The notes beneath the pieces are model-generated. The model was not told the origin of the DNA. It was given only the letters and a program-made list of their open reading frames with translations, and made no database searches. A DNA stretch of 64,000 bases from Anaerolineales bacterium UBA5195 (GTDB lineage: Bacteria; Chloroflexota; Anaerolineae; Anaerolineales; Villigracilaceae), in NCBI GenBank assembly GCA_002412925.1, contig DHVZ01000056.1, positions 111,137 to 175,136 of the forward strand, written 5' to 3'. This document shows, piece after piece, positions 17,186 through 26,527 of the stretch; position 1 is the first letter of the stretch; every line of letters starts with the position of its first letter. The position numbers and the translations under genes were made by a program.

Positions 17186-19639
17186 ATGCTGCGACCACGT
17201 TGGCGTAAAGTCTTTTCTGATCTGTTCGATAACAAGGCCCGCACACTGCTGGTGGTCTTTTCCATTGCGGTGGGCGTCTTCTCCATTGGTGTCATTTCTG
17301 GGGCGTATGTCATTATTGCCAATGACATGAGCGCCAGCTACTCGGCCAACAACCCGATGAACGTGGAATTGCGCATGGATGATCCCTTCACCAGTGACCT
17401 GGTGACCACCGTCAAGGCGATGCGCGGGGTCGACGAGGCCGAGGGCAGGCGCATCTTTGCCATGCGCGTGCGGGCGCCGGGCAGCCAGCAGTGGACGACG
17501 CTTGACCTGGTGGCGATTGAAGACTTCAACAAAGTAAAAGTCAACCTGCTCAGGCCAATTTCGGGCAAAACCAGCGCAGACAAAAAGCAGGTTTTGCTCG
17601 AAAAGAAAGCCATGACCACCCTGAACGTCTCAACCGGTTCTATCCTGGAGTTCGAATTGCCCGATGGGACGGTCAAGACCATGCCGGTTGTGGGGGTGGT
17701 CCAGGATCAAACTACCGGGGCTGGGGATTTTCTGGCGCCGCCTTTTGCCTATCTCAGCACCGATACGCTGCTTTATCTGCAGCAGCCAAAGGGCTTTAAC
17801 CGCATGTTCGTCACGGTTTCCACCGGGAACAACGACGAATTACACCTGCGCCAGATGTCGGCCAATGTCAAGGACAGGGTTGAGAAAACAGATATCACCG
17901 TCAGCCGTACGCGCGTGACCAAGACCAACGAACACCCGATGGCTTCTACGGTGCAGGCGATTTTGGGGATTTTGCTGGCGCTGGGCGTGTTGATCCTGTT
18001 CCTGTCGAGTTCGCTGATTGCCAACACCCTGAGCGCCTTGCTCAACCAGCACTTACGCCACATTGGCGTGATGAAACTGGTTGGAGGCCGGCGCAACCAG
18101 ATTTTTGCGATGTATATTGCGCTGATCATGGCCTTTGGAGTTATCGCGCTGCTGATCGCTGTTCCTTTGGGCGGGCAGGGGGCCTATGGGCTGGCATTGT
18201 TTATCGCCGACAAACTGAATTTCAGTATCCTGGGATACCGGATCGTCCCGCTGGCGTTTGCGATTCAAATTGTCGTCGGGTTGGCGGTACCGCTCCTGGC
18301 CGGTCTTGGGCCGGTGCTGAATGGCTCGCGCATCACTGTCTTGCGCGCCATCAGCGGCGAAGCGGCCCGCGAAACGGAAAGCCGGCCTGCTGCGGGCAGC
18401 CCTTCAGGGTTGCCAAAGCGGGAAACAGCCTGGGAGCGGTTCCAGACCCGGGCGACGAACGCCCTCGCCCGGCGCGGAATCCACCTCCCGCGTCCCCTGC
18501 TGATCTCCCTGCGCAATACCTTTCGGCGCCGCGGGCGCTTGATCTTGACCCTCTTCACGCTGACAATGGGTGGGGCAATTTTCATCGCGGTTTTCAACGT
18601 GCGTGTGACCTTGTTCGATTACATTGCGGCGATTGGGGATTACTTCAAGGCGGATGTGACGGTCACTTTTGACCGCCCTTACCGCCTGCAGAAAGTCGAA
18701 ATGCTTGGGATGAGTTACCCAGGTGTGACGCAGGTGGAAGGTTGGGCCTTTGCCAACGCCGAGGTACTTTTCCCCGATAAGATGGCGGCTGACAACCTGT
18801 TGATCCTGGCCCCTCCGGTCGATAGCACCCTGGTGGAACCCATCCTGGTCTCGGGCCGCTGGCTGCAAGCCGGGGACGAGAAAGCCATCACCGTCAGCGA
18901 GAGCATTTTGGAAAAATTCCCTGACCTCCAACCGGGGCAAACGCTGCTCATGAAGGTGGACGGCAAAGAGGCTGACTGGAAAGTGGTCGGTATCTTTAAG
19001 TTTGTCAGCCAGCAGGGCACGATTGCCTACGGCACCTATGATTACATTTCCCGGCTGACCAATCTCGCGGATCGTTCTGTCTCGTTCAGGTTTGTGGCCG
19101 ACCAGCATGACAAAGCTTCCCAGCAGAAGCTGGCCGAGGGCTTGGATCGATACTTCCGCGACCAGGGTTTCCATGTCAGCGAGGCGCGCACCGGTCAATC
19201 CACGCTCTCAACCGCCTCAGAGAGCCTCGACATCCTGGTGGCGTTCCTGCTGGTGATGGCCTTGCTGACAGCCTCCGTCGGTTCGATGGGCCTGGCCGGG
19301 ACGATGGGCATGAACGTTCTGGAGCGCACGCGCGAGATTGGGATCATGCGCTCAATTGGCGCGGTAGACCGCGAGATCATGCGGACAGTGATCATTGAAG
19401 GCGTTTTGATTGGCAGTATTTCGTGGTTTCTGGGCGCGCTCCTGTCGTTCCCGTTCACTTATGGGCTTTCAATGATCGTCAGTTGGGCAATTTTCAATTC
19501 GATGGTTGAGGTGCATTTCACCTGGCTGGGATTCATCATCTGGCTGGCTGTGGTACTCGTGCTCTCGGCGCTGGCCAGTGTTATACCGGCTCGCAACGCC
19601 GCGCGTTTAACCATTCGAGAAGTGCTGGCATACGAATAA
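17186..19639 (+). CDS. ABC transporter permease with two FtsX/MacB domains
   Basis: An 817-residue permease. An N-terminal TM (LLVVFSIAVGVFSIGVISGAY) leads to a MacB-like periplasmic domain, then an FtsX domain at ~255-390. A ~50-residue cytoplasmic linker begins a second copy: TM near 450, an extracellular domain, and a second FtsX domain at ~690-810 (LERTREIGIMRSIGA). Such duplicated permeases export lipids, lipoproteins, peptides or antibiotics. With the two ATPases upstream it could form a complex with two unequal nucleotide-binding subunits. Confidence 0.88.
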   Translation: MLRPRWRKVFSDLFDNKARTLLVVFSIAVGVFSIGVISGAYVIIANDMSASYSANNPMNVELRMDDPFTSDLVTTVKAMRGVDEAEGRRIFAMRVRAPGSQQWTTLDLVAIEDFNKVKVNLLRPISGKTSADKKQVLLEKKAMTTLNVSTGSILEFELPDGTVKTMPVVGVVQDQTTGAGDFLAPPFAYLSTDTLLYLQQPKGFNRMFVTVSTGNNDELHLRQMSANVKDRVEKTDITVSRTRVTKTNEHPMASTVQAILGILLALGVLILFLSSSLIANTLSALLNQHLRHIGVMKLVGGRRNQIFAMYIALIMAFGVIALLIAVPLGGQGAYGLALFIADKLNFSILGYRIVPLAFAIQIVVGLAVPLLAGLGPVLNGSRITVLRAISGEAARETESRPAAGSPSGLPKRETAWERFQTRATNALARRGIHLPRPLLISLRNTFRRRGRLILTLFTLTMGGAIFIAVFNVRVTLFDYIAAIGDYFKADVTVTFDRPYRLQKVEMLGMSYPGVTQVEGWAFANAEVLFPDKMAADNLLILAPPVDSTLVEPILVSGRWLQAGDEKAITVSESILEKFPDLQPGQTLLMKVDGKEADWKVVGIFKFVSQQGTIAYGTYDYISRLTNLADRSVSFRFVADQHDKASQQKLAEGLDRYFRDQGFHVSEARTGQSTLSTASESLDILVAFLLVMALLTASVGSMGLAGTMGMNVLERTREIGIMRSIGAVDREIMRTVIIEGVLIGSISWFLGALLSFPFTYGLSMIVSWAIFNSMVEVHFTWLGFIIWLAVVLVLSALASVIPARNAARLTIREVLAYE

Positions 19640-19656
19640 TTGTGGAGGAGAAAACA

Positions 19657-20478
19657 ATGAAGATCCTGATTGCTTGTGACATGGAAGGCATTACTGGCGT
19701 GGTCAACTGGGACCAGGTCACGCCGGGGCACGCTGAATATCCCCGTTTCCGCAAGTTGATGACCGAGGATGTCAACGCGGCCATTCAGGGCGCATATGCA
19801 GGTGGCGCGACCGAGGTCGTTGTGGCCGATGGACACTGGCATGGGACCAATATCCTGCTCGAAGAGTTGGATGCCCGCGCCCGGCTCAACTCCAGCACTT
19901 CGGCTGCGCATTCGATGATGCAGGGCATCGATGAAAGCCTCGACGGGGTCATTTTTGTCGGTTATCATGCCCGGCAGGGCTCGGCCAGCGCGGTCTGTGA
20001 CCACACCTGGTCGAGCAAAACGGTCGCCAACCTCTGGCTGAACGATGTGCTGGTGGGAGAATTCGGCCTGAACGGCGCGCTGGCCGGGTATTATGCTGTC
20101 CCGGTCATCATGGTCACCGGCGACCAGACGGCTTGCGCCCAGACGGTGGAATTGCTCGGTGAAATGGAAACTGCGGTGGTGAAACAGGCCACCGGGCGTT
20201 ACTCTGCCGAATGCCTGGCTCCTGAAGTGACCCGGCGGCTGATTACCGAAGCCGCCAAACGCGCCCTTCAAAATCTCAAACGCGGCGAGGTTCCCGAGCC
20301 CTTCATTGTCGATACCCCGGTGTTGGTGACCGTCGATTTGATGACCTCCGACATGGCCGACCGCGCCTTGCGCATGCCCGGGACACAACGCGACGGCAAC
20401 CGCATCTCCATCGAAATGCCCGATATGAATGCGGCTTACTCGGCTTTCCGCACCATTGTTGGGCTGGCGCTGGCCTGA
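19657..20478 (+). CDS. D-aminopeptidase DppA family (M55) protein
   Basis: 273 residues of the M55 zinc peptidase family, which removes N-terminal D-amino acids from peptides. The metal-binding start DMEGI is at 8-12 (D8, E10); further ligands lie in ADGHWHG, GYHAR and the GEFGLNG segment with the catalytic-side residues. ATG 19657 is chosen for GGAGGAG upstream. It lies 17 bp after the exporter permease, so the operon may handle peptides or cell-wall fragments. Confidence 0.88.
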   Translation: MKILIACDMEGITGVVNWDQVTPGHAEYPRFRKLMTEDVNAAIQGAYAGGATEVVVADGHWHGTNILLEELDARARLNSSTSAAHSMMQGIDESLDGVIFVGYHARQGSASAVCDHTWSSKTVANLWLNDVLVGEFGLNGALAGYYAVPVIMVTGDQTACAQTVELLGEMETAVVKQATGRYSAECLAPEVTRRLITEAAKRALQNLKRGEVPEPFIVDTPVLVTVDLMTSDMADRALRMPGTQRDGNRISIEMPDMNAAYSAFRTIVGLALA

Positions 20479-20516
20479 AATCGCCTGGATAATTTGTTAA
20501 CCCTTGTTGTTTGTCA

Positions 20517-20561
20517 GCCAACAGGCTCATCCATGCGGGATGAGCCTGTTGGCCTGTTTTT
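20517..20561 (+). terminator. Intrinsic terminator of the exporter operon
   Basis: A 16-bp stem GCCAACAGGCTCATCC with its exact complement, a 5-nt loop and then CTGTTTTTA. Confidence 0.88.
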
Positions 20562-20750
20562 AGGCCAATACTTGCATCTTTGAAAGTTTAAGACAAAAAA
20601 TACCTGCTTAGGAGCCGATTCCTAACAAGATTGCAAATGTCTGACAATGTTCCTGCAAGGTTTCTTTTTCGGGAAATCAGTTAAGATTTTATCAACAACG
20701 CAGACCTCATCACCGTAAATCATCCATAAAATTTTCAGGAGAAAAAATCC

Positions 20751-21140
20751 ATGCATATTACCCGCACGCTCAAGATCGCCGCCGTTTTGCTGGCTGTCAT
20801 GGTTCTATCGATGGCTGTCTATGGTTTTGCTGCCGCCAATACCGTCCCCGCCTCAAAGGCCGGCGATGGCGAAGGGGCCGTCACCGGTTACACCGTTTCC
20901 GCTGTAAAATACAATCTGAACACCACAAACCCCAGCCTGATTGATTCAGTCACACTGACGATGACAACCGCCCCAACTGCAAACAGCACCATCCGCATCC
21001 AGTTGCTAACAGGCGGCAGCTGGTATACCTGCCCATATACCACCGCCAGCACCACCGTGGTCTGCGATAATGGCTCCAGCCTGGGCGCAACCGCAACGGT
21101 TCTATCCGTCACGAATCTGCGTGTTGTGATTGCCGACTAG
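20751..21140 (+). CDS. Small secreted protein with a SipW-dependent-type signal
   Basis: A 129-residue protein. A 27-residue hydrophobic N-terminus (KIAAVLLAVMVLSMAVYGFA) is followed by AANTVPASKAGDG. The mature part is beta-rich and Thr/Ser-rich, with two Cys. The region after the signal (YTVSAVKYNLN ... SVTLTM) resembles small surface or fibre-like proteins often found next to signal peptidases in Chloroflexota and archaea. The same AANxVPxS(K/R)A motif follows the signal of the protein at 22836. A good GGAGAAAAAATCC ribosome region precedes the ATG. Likely an abundant extracellular structural protein, but no function is proven. Confidence 0.7.
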   Translation: MHITRTLKIAAVLLAVMVLSMAVYGFAAANTVPASKAGDGEGAVTGYTVSAVKYNLNTTNPSLIDSVTLTMTTAPTANSTIRIQLLTGGSWYTCPYTTASTTVVCDNGSSLGATATVLSVTNLRVVIAD

Positions 21141-21199
21141 TTTTACCAACTGACTGAAAATTGCGGCAAAGCCGCGCATTTGAAAGTAAAATATGGACT

Positions 21200-21236
21200 G
21201 CGCCTGTCGTAAAGCCGTTTGGCCTGCGGCAGGCGC
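21200..21236 (+). other. Intergenic hairpin between the secreted protein and the signal peptidase
   Basis: GCGCCTG (21200-21206) pairs with CAGGCGC (21230-21236), enclosing a small GCC/GGC hairpin, without a T-run. It could lower expression of the downstream peptidase relative to its substrate or protect the 5' mRNA. The role is inferred. Confidence 0.45.
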
Positions 21237-21258
21237 AACTCATTGAATTCCTAACCAA

Positions 21259-22833
21259 ATGCGGCAGATCAAGTTTTCATCCTTCTTCGCTGGTTTCGTC
21301 CTGGTGGCTGTCCTGCTCACCTGGATTATCTTCCTGCCCATGCAGTTCGGGGGCGCCACGGCTTATGTGATCATCGACGGCAACAGCATGGAACCCGTCT
21401 ATCACCAGGGGGACCTGGTGATCGTTCGGCGCCAGGCAGGTTATCGCGTGGGTGAAATTGTCACCTATCACAACCTGGATCTGGATCGAAACGTGATCCA
21501 CCGGATCGTCGGCCTTCAGGATGGCCGGTTTGTCTTGCAAGGAGACAACAACAGCTGGCTGGATGATGACCAGCCCACCCCCGACCGGGTGATTGGAAAA
21601 GCCTGGATCCACATTCCCGGGCTGGGAAAGTGGTTGTCCAAATTACAAACCCCGCTTGGCGTCACGATCCTGGCTGTCATTGCCGGTTTGATTATCTTGA
21701 GTTTGTTCATTTCTCGTGACCGCCGGATTCGCGCCCGCCGGGATAAATATCTCTCCGGCTCCCGGCTGGTTTCATTTTCATTTGATTTTCCTCAAGGAGA
21801 TGCCGTCATGCGGAATATTGGCCGGCAGCTCGAAACGCTGGTTTTTGTCCTGGTCATTCTGCTTGGTCTTTCGCTCTTCCTGGCTTTTTCATCCTTTACC
21901 AGGCCAGAAAACCTTGATTCATCTTCGGCGATCGAGTACTTTCAGGTTGGGAAGTTTACTTACCAGGCCTCTGCCCGGGAAGGGATTTATGACCCTGGCG
22001 GACCCCAAACCGGCGACCCTGTCTTTCTCAAGGCAGCCTGCCAGGTGACCCTGAATTTCAACTACTCATTAATCGGCACAACGATCAGTGACGTCAGCGG
22101 GGAAATTTCGCTGCGCGCAGAAACCCGGGATCTGAATGGCTGGGTGCGTTCCTTTCCCCTGGCCGCGCCAGTTGCGTTTTCAGACTCGAATACCCTGATC
22201 CAGGCCTCTTTCAATCCATGTGAAATGATGGCCAGCCTGCGGGAAATCGAAGCGAGCACCCAGCTTTCCCGCCCATTTTACACACTGGTGATCATCCCTG
22301 AAGTTTCCTTTACCGGTCAATCTCTTGGGCGGCCGATCGAAGGCACGTTTTCACCGGAGCTGAAGTTTTACCTGGATGATTACCAGATGTATGTTCTTTC
22401 GTCAGAGTTCCCAGGGATCGACCCATACGCGCCTTACCTGGTCGGCAAGATGAATTTCTCCAACCAGCAGCCTAACCTGGTGCAGCTGCCCTTTTTCTCG
22501 ATCACCGTGCGCCTGGCGCGGATCCTGGCCATCATCGGGCTGGTTCTGTCCCTCGGGCTGGGCGCGTTCGTCACAGTTTTGATCCTGCGCGAAATCCAGA
22601 CCGATCCCTCGATCGGAATTTCCCTGCGCTACGGAACATTGATCGTGGATGTCAATGAAATTTCATTTGATATTCGCTCCCGGCTGATCAAGGTCGACGC
22701 CTTTGAGGATATTGTCAAGCTGGCTGAACGCAACTCAACGGCCATCATGCACCTGCGGCGCAAAGATGAGCACGAATTCCTGGTGGAGGGTAACAGCGTG
22801 GTCTACAGTTATCGGGTTCCACACCGGAGGTAA
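21259..22833 (+). CDS. Signal peptidase I (SipW/archaeal S26B type) fused to a DUF5305-like region
   Basis: 524 residues. TM1 is at ~8-28. The catalytic Ser is S43 in GNSMEP and the base is H81 in VIHRIVG: Ser-His, as in SipW and archaeal/ER enzymes, rather than the Ser-Lys of bacterial LepB. D96 lies in QGDNN. A second TM follows (~133-152). Residues ~190-470 form an extracytoplasmic beta-rich domain between two more TMs, resembling DUF5305, which in archaea is often encoded beside signal peptidases. The two substrates probably flank it (20751 and 22836). Confidence 0.82.
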   Translation: MRQIKFSSFFAGFVLVAVLLTWIIFLPMQFGGATAYVIIDGNSMEPVYHQGDLVIVRRQAGYRVGEIVTYHNLDLDRNVIHRIVGLQDGRFVLQGDNNSWLDDDQPTPDRVIGKAWIHIPGLGKWLSKLQTPLGVTILAVIAGLIILSLFISRDRRIRARRDKYLSGSRLVSFSFDFPQGDAVMRNIGRQLETLVFVLVILLGLSLFLAFSSFTRPENLDSSSAIEYFQVGKFTYQASAREGIYDPGGPQTGDPVFLKAACQVTLNFNYSLIGTTISDVSGEISLRAETRDLNGWVRSFPLAAPVAFSDSNTLIQASFNPCEMMASLREIEASTQLSRPFYTLVIIPEVSFTGQSLGRPIEGTFSPELKFYLDDYQMYVLSSEFPGIDPYAPYLVGKMNFSNQQPNLVQLPFFSITVRLARILAIIGLVLSLGLGAFVTVLILREIQTDPSIGISLRYGTLIVDVNEISFDIRSRLIKVDAFEDIVKLAERNSTAIMHLRRKDEHEFLVEGNSVVYSYRVPHRR

Positions 22834-22835
22834 AC

Positions 22836-23297
22836 ATGTCAATCAAGCGACTGACCCTTCTCCTGACCCTGGGTTTCCTGGTTACGGTCAGCTTCAGTAT
22901 CCTGGCCGCCTTTTCCGCGGCCAATCTTGTCCCGCCCAGCCGCGCTTTTGGCAGCGGCCCGACGCCGATCACCGCCAACAGCCTGAAGCCGCCTGAATGT
23001 ACGATGAGCCTAGCGGCCATCCGCTATGTCACCCCTGGTGTGGCATTTGTATCGGACGGCAACAGTAATGACCTGATCATCGGCACAGCTGGCGCTGATA
23101 CAATTTCAGCCGGGAAAGGCCACGATTGCATCCTGGGCGGCGGCGGGAATGACACCATAAACGGCGATCAGGGCAACGACGTGATCTTCGGCGGCCCCGG
23201 CGACGACGATCTGGATGGCTTCAATGGCACCGATACCTGTTATGGCGGCGGCCAGGCAGGGGATACCTTTAATCGATGTGAGACGATTTATCCTTAA
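22836..23297 (+). CDS. Secreted RTX-like calcium-binding repeat protein
   Basis: 153 residues. A signal segment (LTLLLTLGFLVTVSFSILAAF) is followed by SAANLVPPSRAFG, the same motif as in the protein at 20751. The C-terminal half carries about five glycine- and aspartate-rich nonapeptides of the GGxGxDxhx type (GGGGNDTIN, GDQGNDVIF, GGPGDDDLD), which fold as a calcium-filled beta-roll. It starts 3 bp after the signal peptidase stop and would be co-translated with it. Its role outside the cell is unknown. Confidence 0.82.
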   Translation: MSIKRLTLLLTLGFLVTVSFSILAAFSAANLVPPSRAFGSGPTPITANSLKPPECTMSLAAIRYVTPGVAFVSDGNSNDLIIGTAGADTISAGKGHDCILGGGGNDTINGDQGNDVIFGGPGDDDLDGFNGTDTCYGGGQAGDTFNRCETIYP

Positions 23298-23316
23298 GGC
23301 TGGCCCGTATCGGTTG

Positions 23317-23358
23317 AAAAGAAAGACACCCGTAAATACATGCGGGTGTCTTTCTTTT
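23317..23358 (+). terminator. Intrinsic terminator of the secretion cassette
   Basis: AAAAGAAAGACACCCG pairs perfectly with CGGGTGTCTTTCTTTT, whose 3' arm supplies the T-run. Confidence 0.88.
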
Positions 23359-23533
23359 TCCAGGGCTGACAGGAATCTTTTGTCAGTTACATCTGTCACG
23401 GTCATAAATTAATTCTTGCCCGCTGTCCACACCCGGAGCGGCTGACTACGCTTGTGTGCACGCTAGATCTATTCTCCTGAATAGGCCCACTTTTTACGCA
23501 GTATAATTAAGCATCTTTCTGCGAGGATTGGTT

Positions 23534-24994
23534 ATGGAATACGAAGCTGTCATCGGTCTTGAAACGCATATCCAACTCAACACCCAGAGCAAGATTTTTT
23601 GCGCCTGTAAAGCTGACTCTTGGGGGGCTGAGCCCAATACCAATATTTGCCCGGTTTGCTGCGGGATGCCGGGAGTCTTGCCGGTTTTGAACAAGCGCGT
23701 CGTTGAAAAGGGCGTTTTGCTGGCCCGGGCGATGAACTCCGAGATTCCTCCTGTCTCGTTCTTCGACCGTAAAAACTATTTCTACCCCGACCTGCCCAAG
23801 GGCTACCAGATCACGCAGTACGATCGCTCACTGGGCAAGGGCGGCTATCTGGATGTGCCGCAGGCGGATGGAACAAACCGTCGGGTGACCATCTGGAAAC
23901 TGCACCTGGAAGAAGACGCCGGGAAAACCAAAAACGACCCGCAGACCGGCAGCCGCCTGATCGATTTCAACCGCTGCGGCGTGCCGTTAATTGAAATGGT
24001 CACCGGCCCCGACCTGCGCTCCGCCGATGAGGCCGCCAACTATCTCACCCGCCTGCGCCAGCTTTTGCGCTGGATTGGCGTCAGCGAAGCGGATATGGAA
24101 AAGGGCCACCTGCGCTGCGATGCAAACGTCTCGTTGCGGATCAAAGGCGAGACAATTCTAAATCCCAAGACTGAAATCAAAAACGTCAACTCGATCGAAG
24201 CTGTCCGCGCGGCGATCGAGAAGGAAATCGTCCGCCAGACGCGCGAATATGAACAGGGTAGAAAAATCGAAGCCTGGACGCTGGAATGGGACGAAGACAC
24301 CCAGACGCTGAAGAAAATGCGCTCCAAAGAGACCGAGGCTGATTATCGCTACTTTCGCGAGCCAGATTTGCTGCCGGTCTACATGGACGAGGCCTGGAAG
24401 GCCGCGATCCTGGCCGATTTCCCCGAACTGCCCCTCAGCCGCCGCGCCCGCTTTGTTACGGAATATGGCCTGCCTGAGTATGACGCCGACATTTTAACGG
24501 TTGAACGTTCCCTTTCCGATTATTTTGAATCCGCTGTGAAAGCCTACGGCGGTTCTTCGCCTGAAGGGGACAAGCCAAAGCGCGTCTCCAACTGGTTGAT
24601 GAACGACGTCCTGCGCATGTTGAACGAGAGCGGCCAGACCGCCCGGGAACTGGCGCTGACGCCCGCCTACCTGGCCGAGATCATCAAATTGGTTGATGCG
24701 AATACAATCAATACCAATACCGGCAAATCCCTGCTCGAAAAAGTCAATTCAACCGGCAAATCACCCGCTGAAATCGTGAAGGCGGATGGGCTGGCCAAGG
24801 TCAGCGACGACAGCGCCATCCGCGCGGTGGTCGAGCAAGTCCTGGCCGAATCACCCCGTGAAGTGACCGCTTATCAGGGCGGCAAGGTCGGGCTGATGGG
24901 CTTCTTTGTCGGCCAGGTCATGAAAAAAATGCAGGGCAAAGCCGATGCCCAAAAAGCGCGCGCCCTGTTCGAAGAGCTCCTAAAGCCAGCATGA
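23534..24994 (+). CDS. gatB: Aspartyl/glutamyl-tRNA amidotransferase subunit B
   Basis: The tRNA-binding and kinase subunit of GatCAB, which converts Glu-tRNA-Gln (and Asp-tRNA-Asn) to the amidated forms. It starts with the family hallmark EAVIGLETHIQL; zinc-binding-type Cys pairs follow (CAC, CPVCCG), and a YqeY-like tail domain ends it. At 486 residues it has normal length. ATG 23534 is preferred over TTG 23528 because GAGG lies 7 nt upstream. A TATAAT box is at 23502-23507. gatA and gatC are not in the window. Confidence 0.95.
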   Translation: MEYEAVIGLETHIQLNTQSKIFCACKADSWGAEPNTNICPVCCGMPGVLPVLNKRVVEKGVLLARAMNSEIPPVSFFDRKNYFYPDLPKGYQITQYDRSLGKGGYLDVPQADGTNRRVTIWKLHLEEDAGKTKNDPQTGSRLIDFNRCGVPLIEMVTGPDLRSADEAANYLTRLRQLLRWIGVSEADMEKGHLRCDANVSLRIKGETILNPKTEIKNVNSIEAVRAAIEKEIVRQTREYEQGRKIEAWTLEWDEDTQTLKKMRSKETEADYRYFREPDLLPVYMDEAWKAAILADFPELPLSRRARFVTEYGLPEYDADILTVERSLSDYFESAVKAYGGSSPEGDKPKRVSNWLMNDVLRMLNESGQTARELALTPAYLAEIIKLVDANTINTNTGKSLLEKVNSTGKSPAEIVKADGLAKVSDDSAIRAVVEQVLAESPREVTAYQGGKVGLMGFFVGQVMKKMQGKADAQKARALFEELLKPA

Positions 24995-26457
24995 GCCAAA
25001 CCAATTTTCTCCAAAAATTCCTCCGCTCCGAGCGCGCCCTCCCCTGGCGCGCTTTTGTCGTTGCGCTGGCGCTGCGGCTGATCGTGGTGTTCATCCTGCG
25101 CGCCATGACCATCGGTCTCGATGACATGTTCCAGTATGACATGCTGGCACGCAGCCTCCTGGCCGGGAATGGCTATCGCTGGTACGCGCAGCCAGACTTG
25201 TACCTGATCCAACAATACTTTGAGATTCCCACGCCGGAGTTATACGACCCGCGCGGCATCCTGACCTCCTTCCGCCCGCCGCTTTACCCGGCTTTCCTGG
25301 CCTTGGTTTATTTTTTTACCGGGGTGGGCGCGCAGCGTTTTTTCATCGCCCGGCTGGTACAGGCCATCCTGAATGCTCTGCTCGTGCCGCTCACCTTCTG
25401 GCTGACCCGCAAGTTTTTCCCCGACCAACCCAAAGCTGCCCGGTGGGCTGCCTGGGCGGTGGCTTTTTATCCGCTGCTGGCCATCTACCCCTTGTCACTC
25501 GCCACCGAAAATCTCTTTTTCGTCTTGCTGATGCTGACATTGCTGACCCTGGCAACCGCGGTCGAATCCCGTCAAACCCGCTTTTTTCTGCTCTCGGGTC
25601 TTTTGATCGGTCTCACCGCGCTGACCCGCTCCGTTTTCCTGGCCTTTGGCGGGCTGGCTGTGCTCTGGGTTTTCTTTGCCATTCAGGAGCGCCGGAAGGC
25701 CCTGCTGATGTTCATCGTCGTCAGCCTGACGGTTTTGCCCTGGATGGCGCGTAACACGCTCCTGCATGGCCGGTTGACCGGGATTGAATCGGCTCTCGGT
25801 TATGACCTGTATGTTGGCTACCATCCAGAAAGCGAGGGAACTTTCAAATATGGGATTTCCCTCGACTTGATGCCCATGCTCGATGACGGCTTGCGCGATG
25901 AGATTGGCCGCGCAAAAGCCTGGGAATTTATCCAGGCCGATCCGGGGCGCATTCCGTATCTTGCCTTCCGCCGGCTGGGATTCTTTTTTGGCCTCGAGCG
26001 CCGCGCATTGACCTATTTCTATTCCAATAATTTTTTTGGTTACATCCCCACGCCATTGCTGCTGGGAATTGCTTTTTTGGTGATGGCTCCCTTCGTTCTA
26101 GTCAGCAGTTCAGCAGTCTTTGGCCTGGCGCTGGGCCAGTGGAACAAAAAGAACCTGCTCCTGCTCCTGTTGATTTTTGGCTACCTGTTGCCGCATATCC
26201 TGATCCTCGGCGAAGACCGCTTTCACCTATCCCTGGTGCCGACTTTCTCAATCCTGGCCGCGCTCTGTTGGACAGGCGGCAGGCAGGCTCTGCGAACGCG
26301 TTGGTCAGGATCGCGCACCGGTAAAATCGCGCTGACCCTGGCTTTGCTCGCCACGGCCGGCTTGTTTTCGAACTGGGTTTTTGAATTAATCCGTGACGCC
26401 GGTCAATTGGCCTTGCTGCTCGGCCCAACCGGCAACCTGACAGGCTTTCCATACTGA
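24991..26457 (+). CDS. GT-C family glycosyltransferase-like membrane protein (PMT/ArnT-like)
   Basis: 488 residues with about ten or eleven membrane segments. The first outer loop carries LDDMFQYDMLARSLLAGNGY, with an acidic pair like the catalytic D(D/E) of GT39/GT83 enzymes, then FRPPLYPAFLALVY, a hallmark of this group. Such enzymes transfer sugars from polyprenyl-phosphate donors to proteins or lipids outside the membrane. Its ATG overlaps the gatB stop by 4 bp, so it is translationally coupled although functionally unrelated. Confidence 0.82.
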   Translation: MSQTNFLQKFLRSERALPWRAFVVALALRLIVVFILRAMTIGLDDMFQYDMLARSLLAGNGYRWYAQPDLYLIQQYFEIPTPELYDPRGILTSFRPPLYPAFLALVYFFTGVGAQRFFIARLVQAILNALLVPLTFWLTRKFFPDQPKAARWAAWAVAFYPLLAIYPLSLATENLFFVLLMLTLLTLATAVESRQTRFFLLSGLLIGLTALTRSVFLAFGGLAVLWVFFAIQERRKALLMFIVVSLTVLPWMARNTLLHGRLTGIESALGYDLYVGYHPESEGTFKYGISLDLMPMLDDGLRDEIGRAKAWEFIQADPGRIPYLAFRRLGFFFGLERRALTYFYSNNFFGYIPTPLLLGIAFLVMAPFVLVSSSAVFGLALGQWNKKNLLLLLLIFGYLLPHILILGEDRFHLSLVPTFSILAALCWTGGRQALRTRWSGSRTGKIALTLALLATAGLFSNWVFELIRDAGQLALLLGPTGNLTGFPY

Positions 26458-26527
26458 TCCATTCACGGGTGATTGTGGTATTGTCAGAGAATCTGCATGA
26501 TAAAATAGGCCGGCCAAAGGAGTTTTT

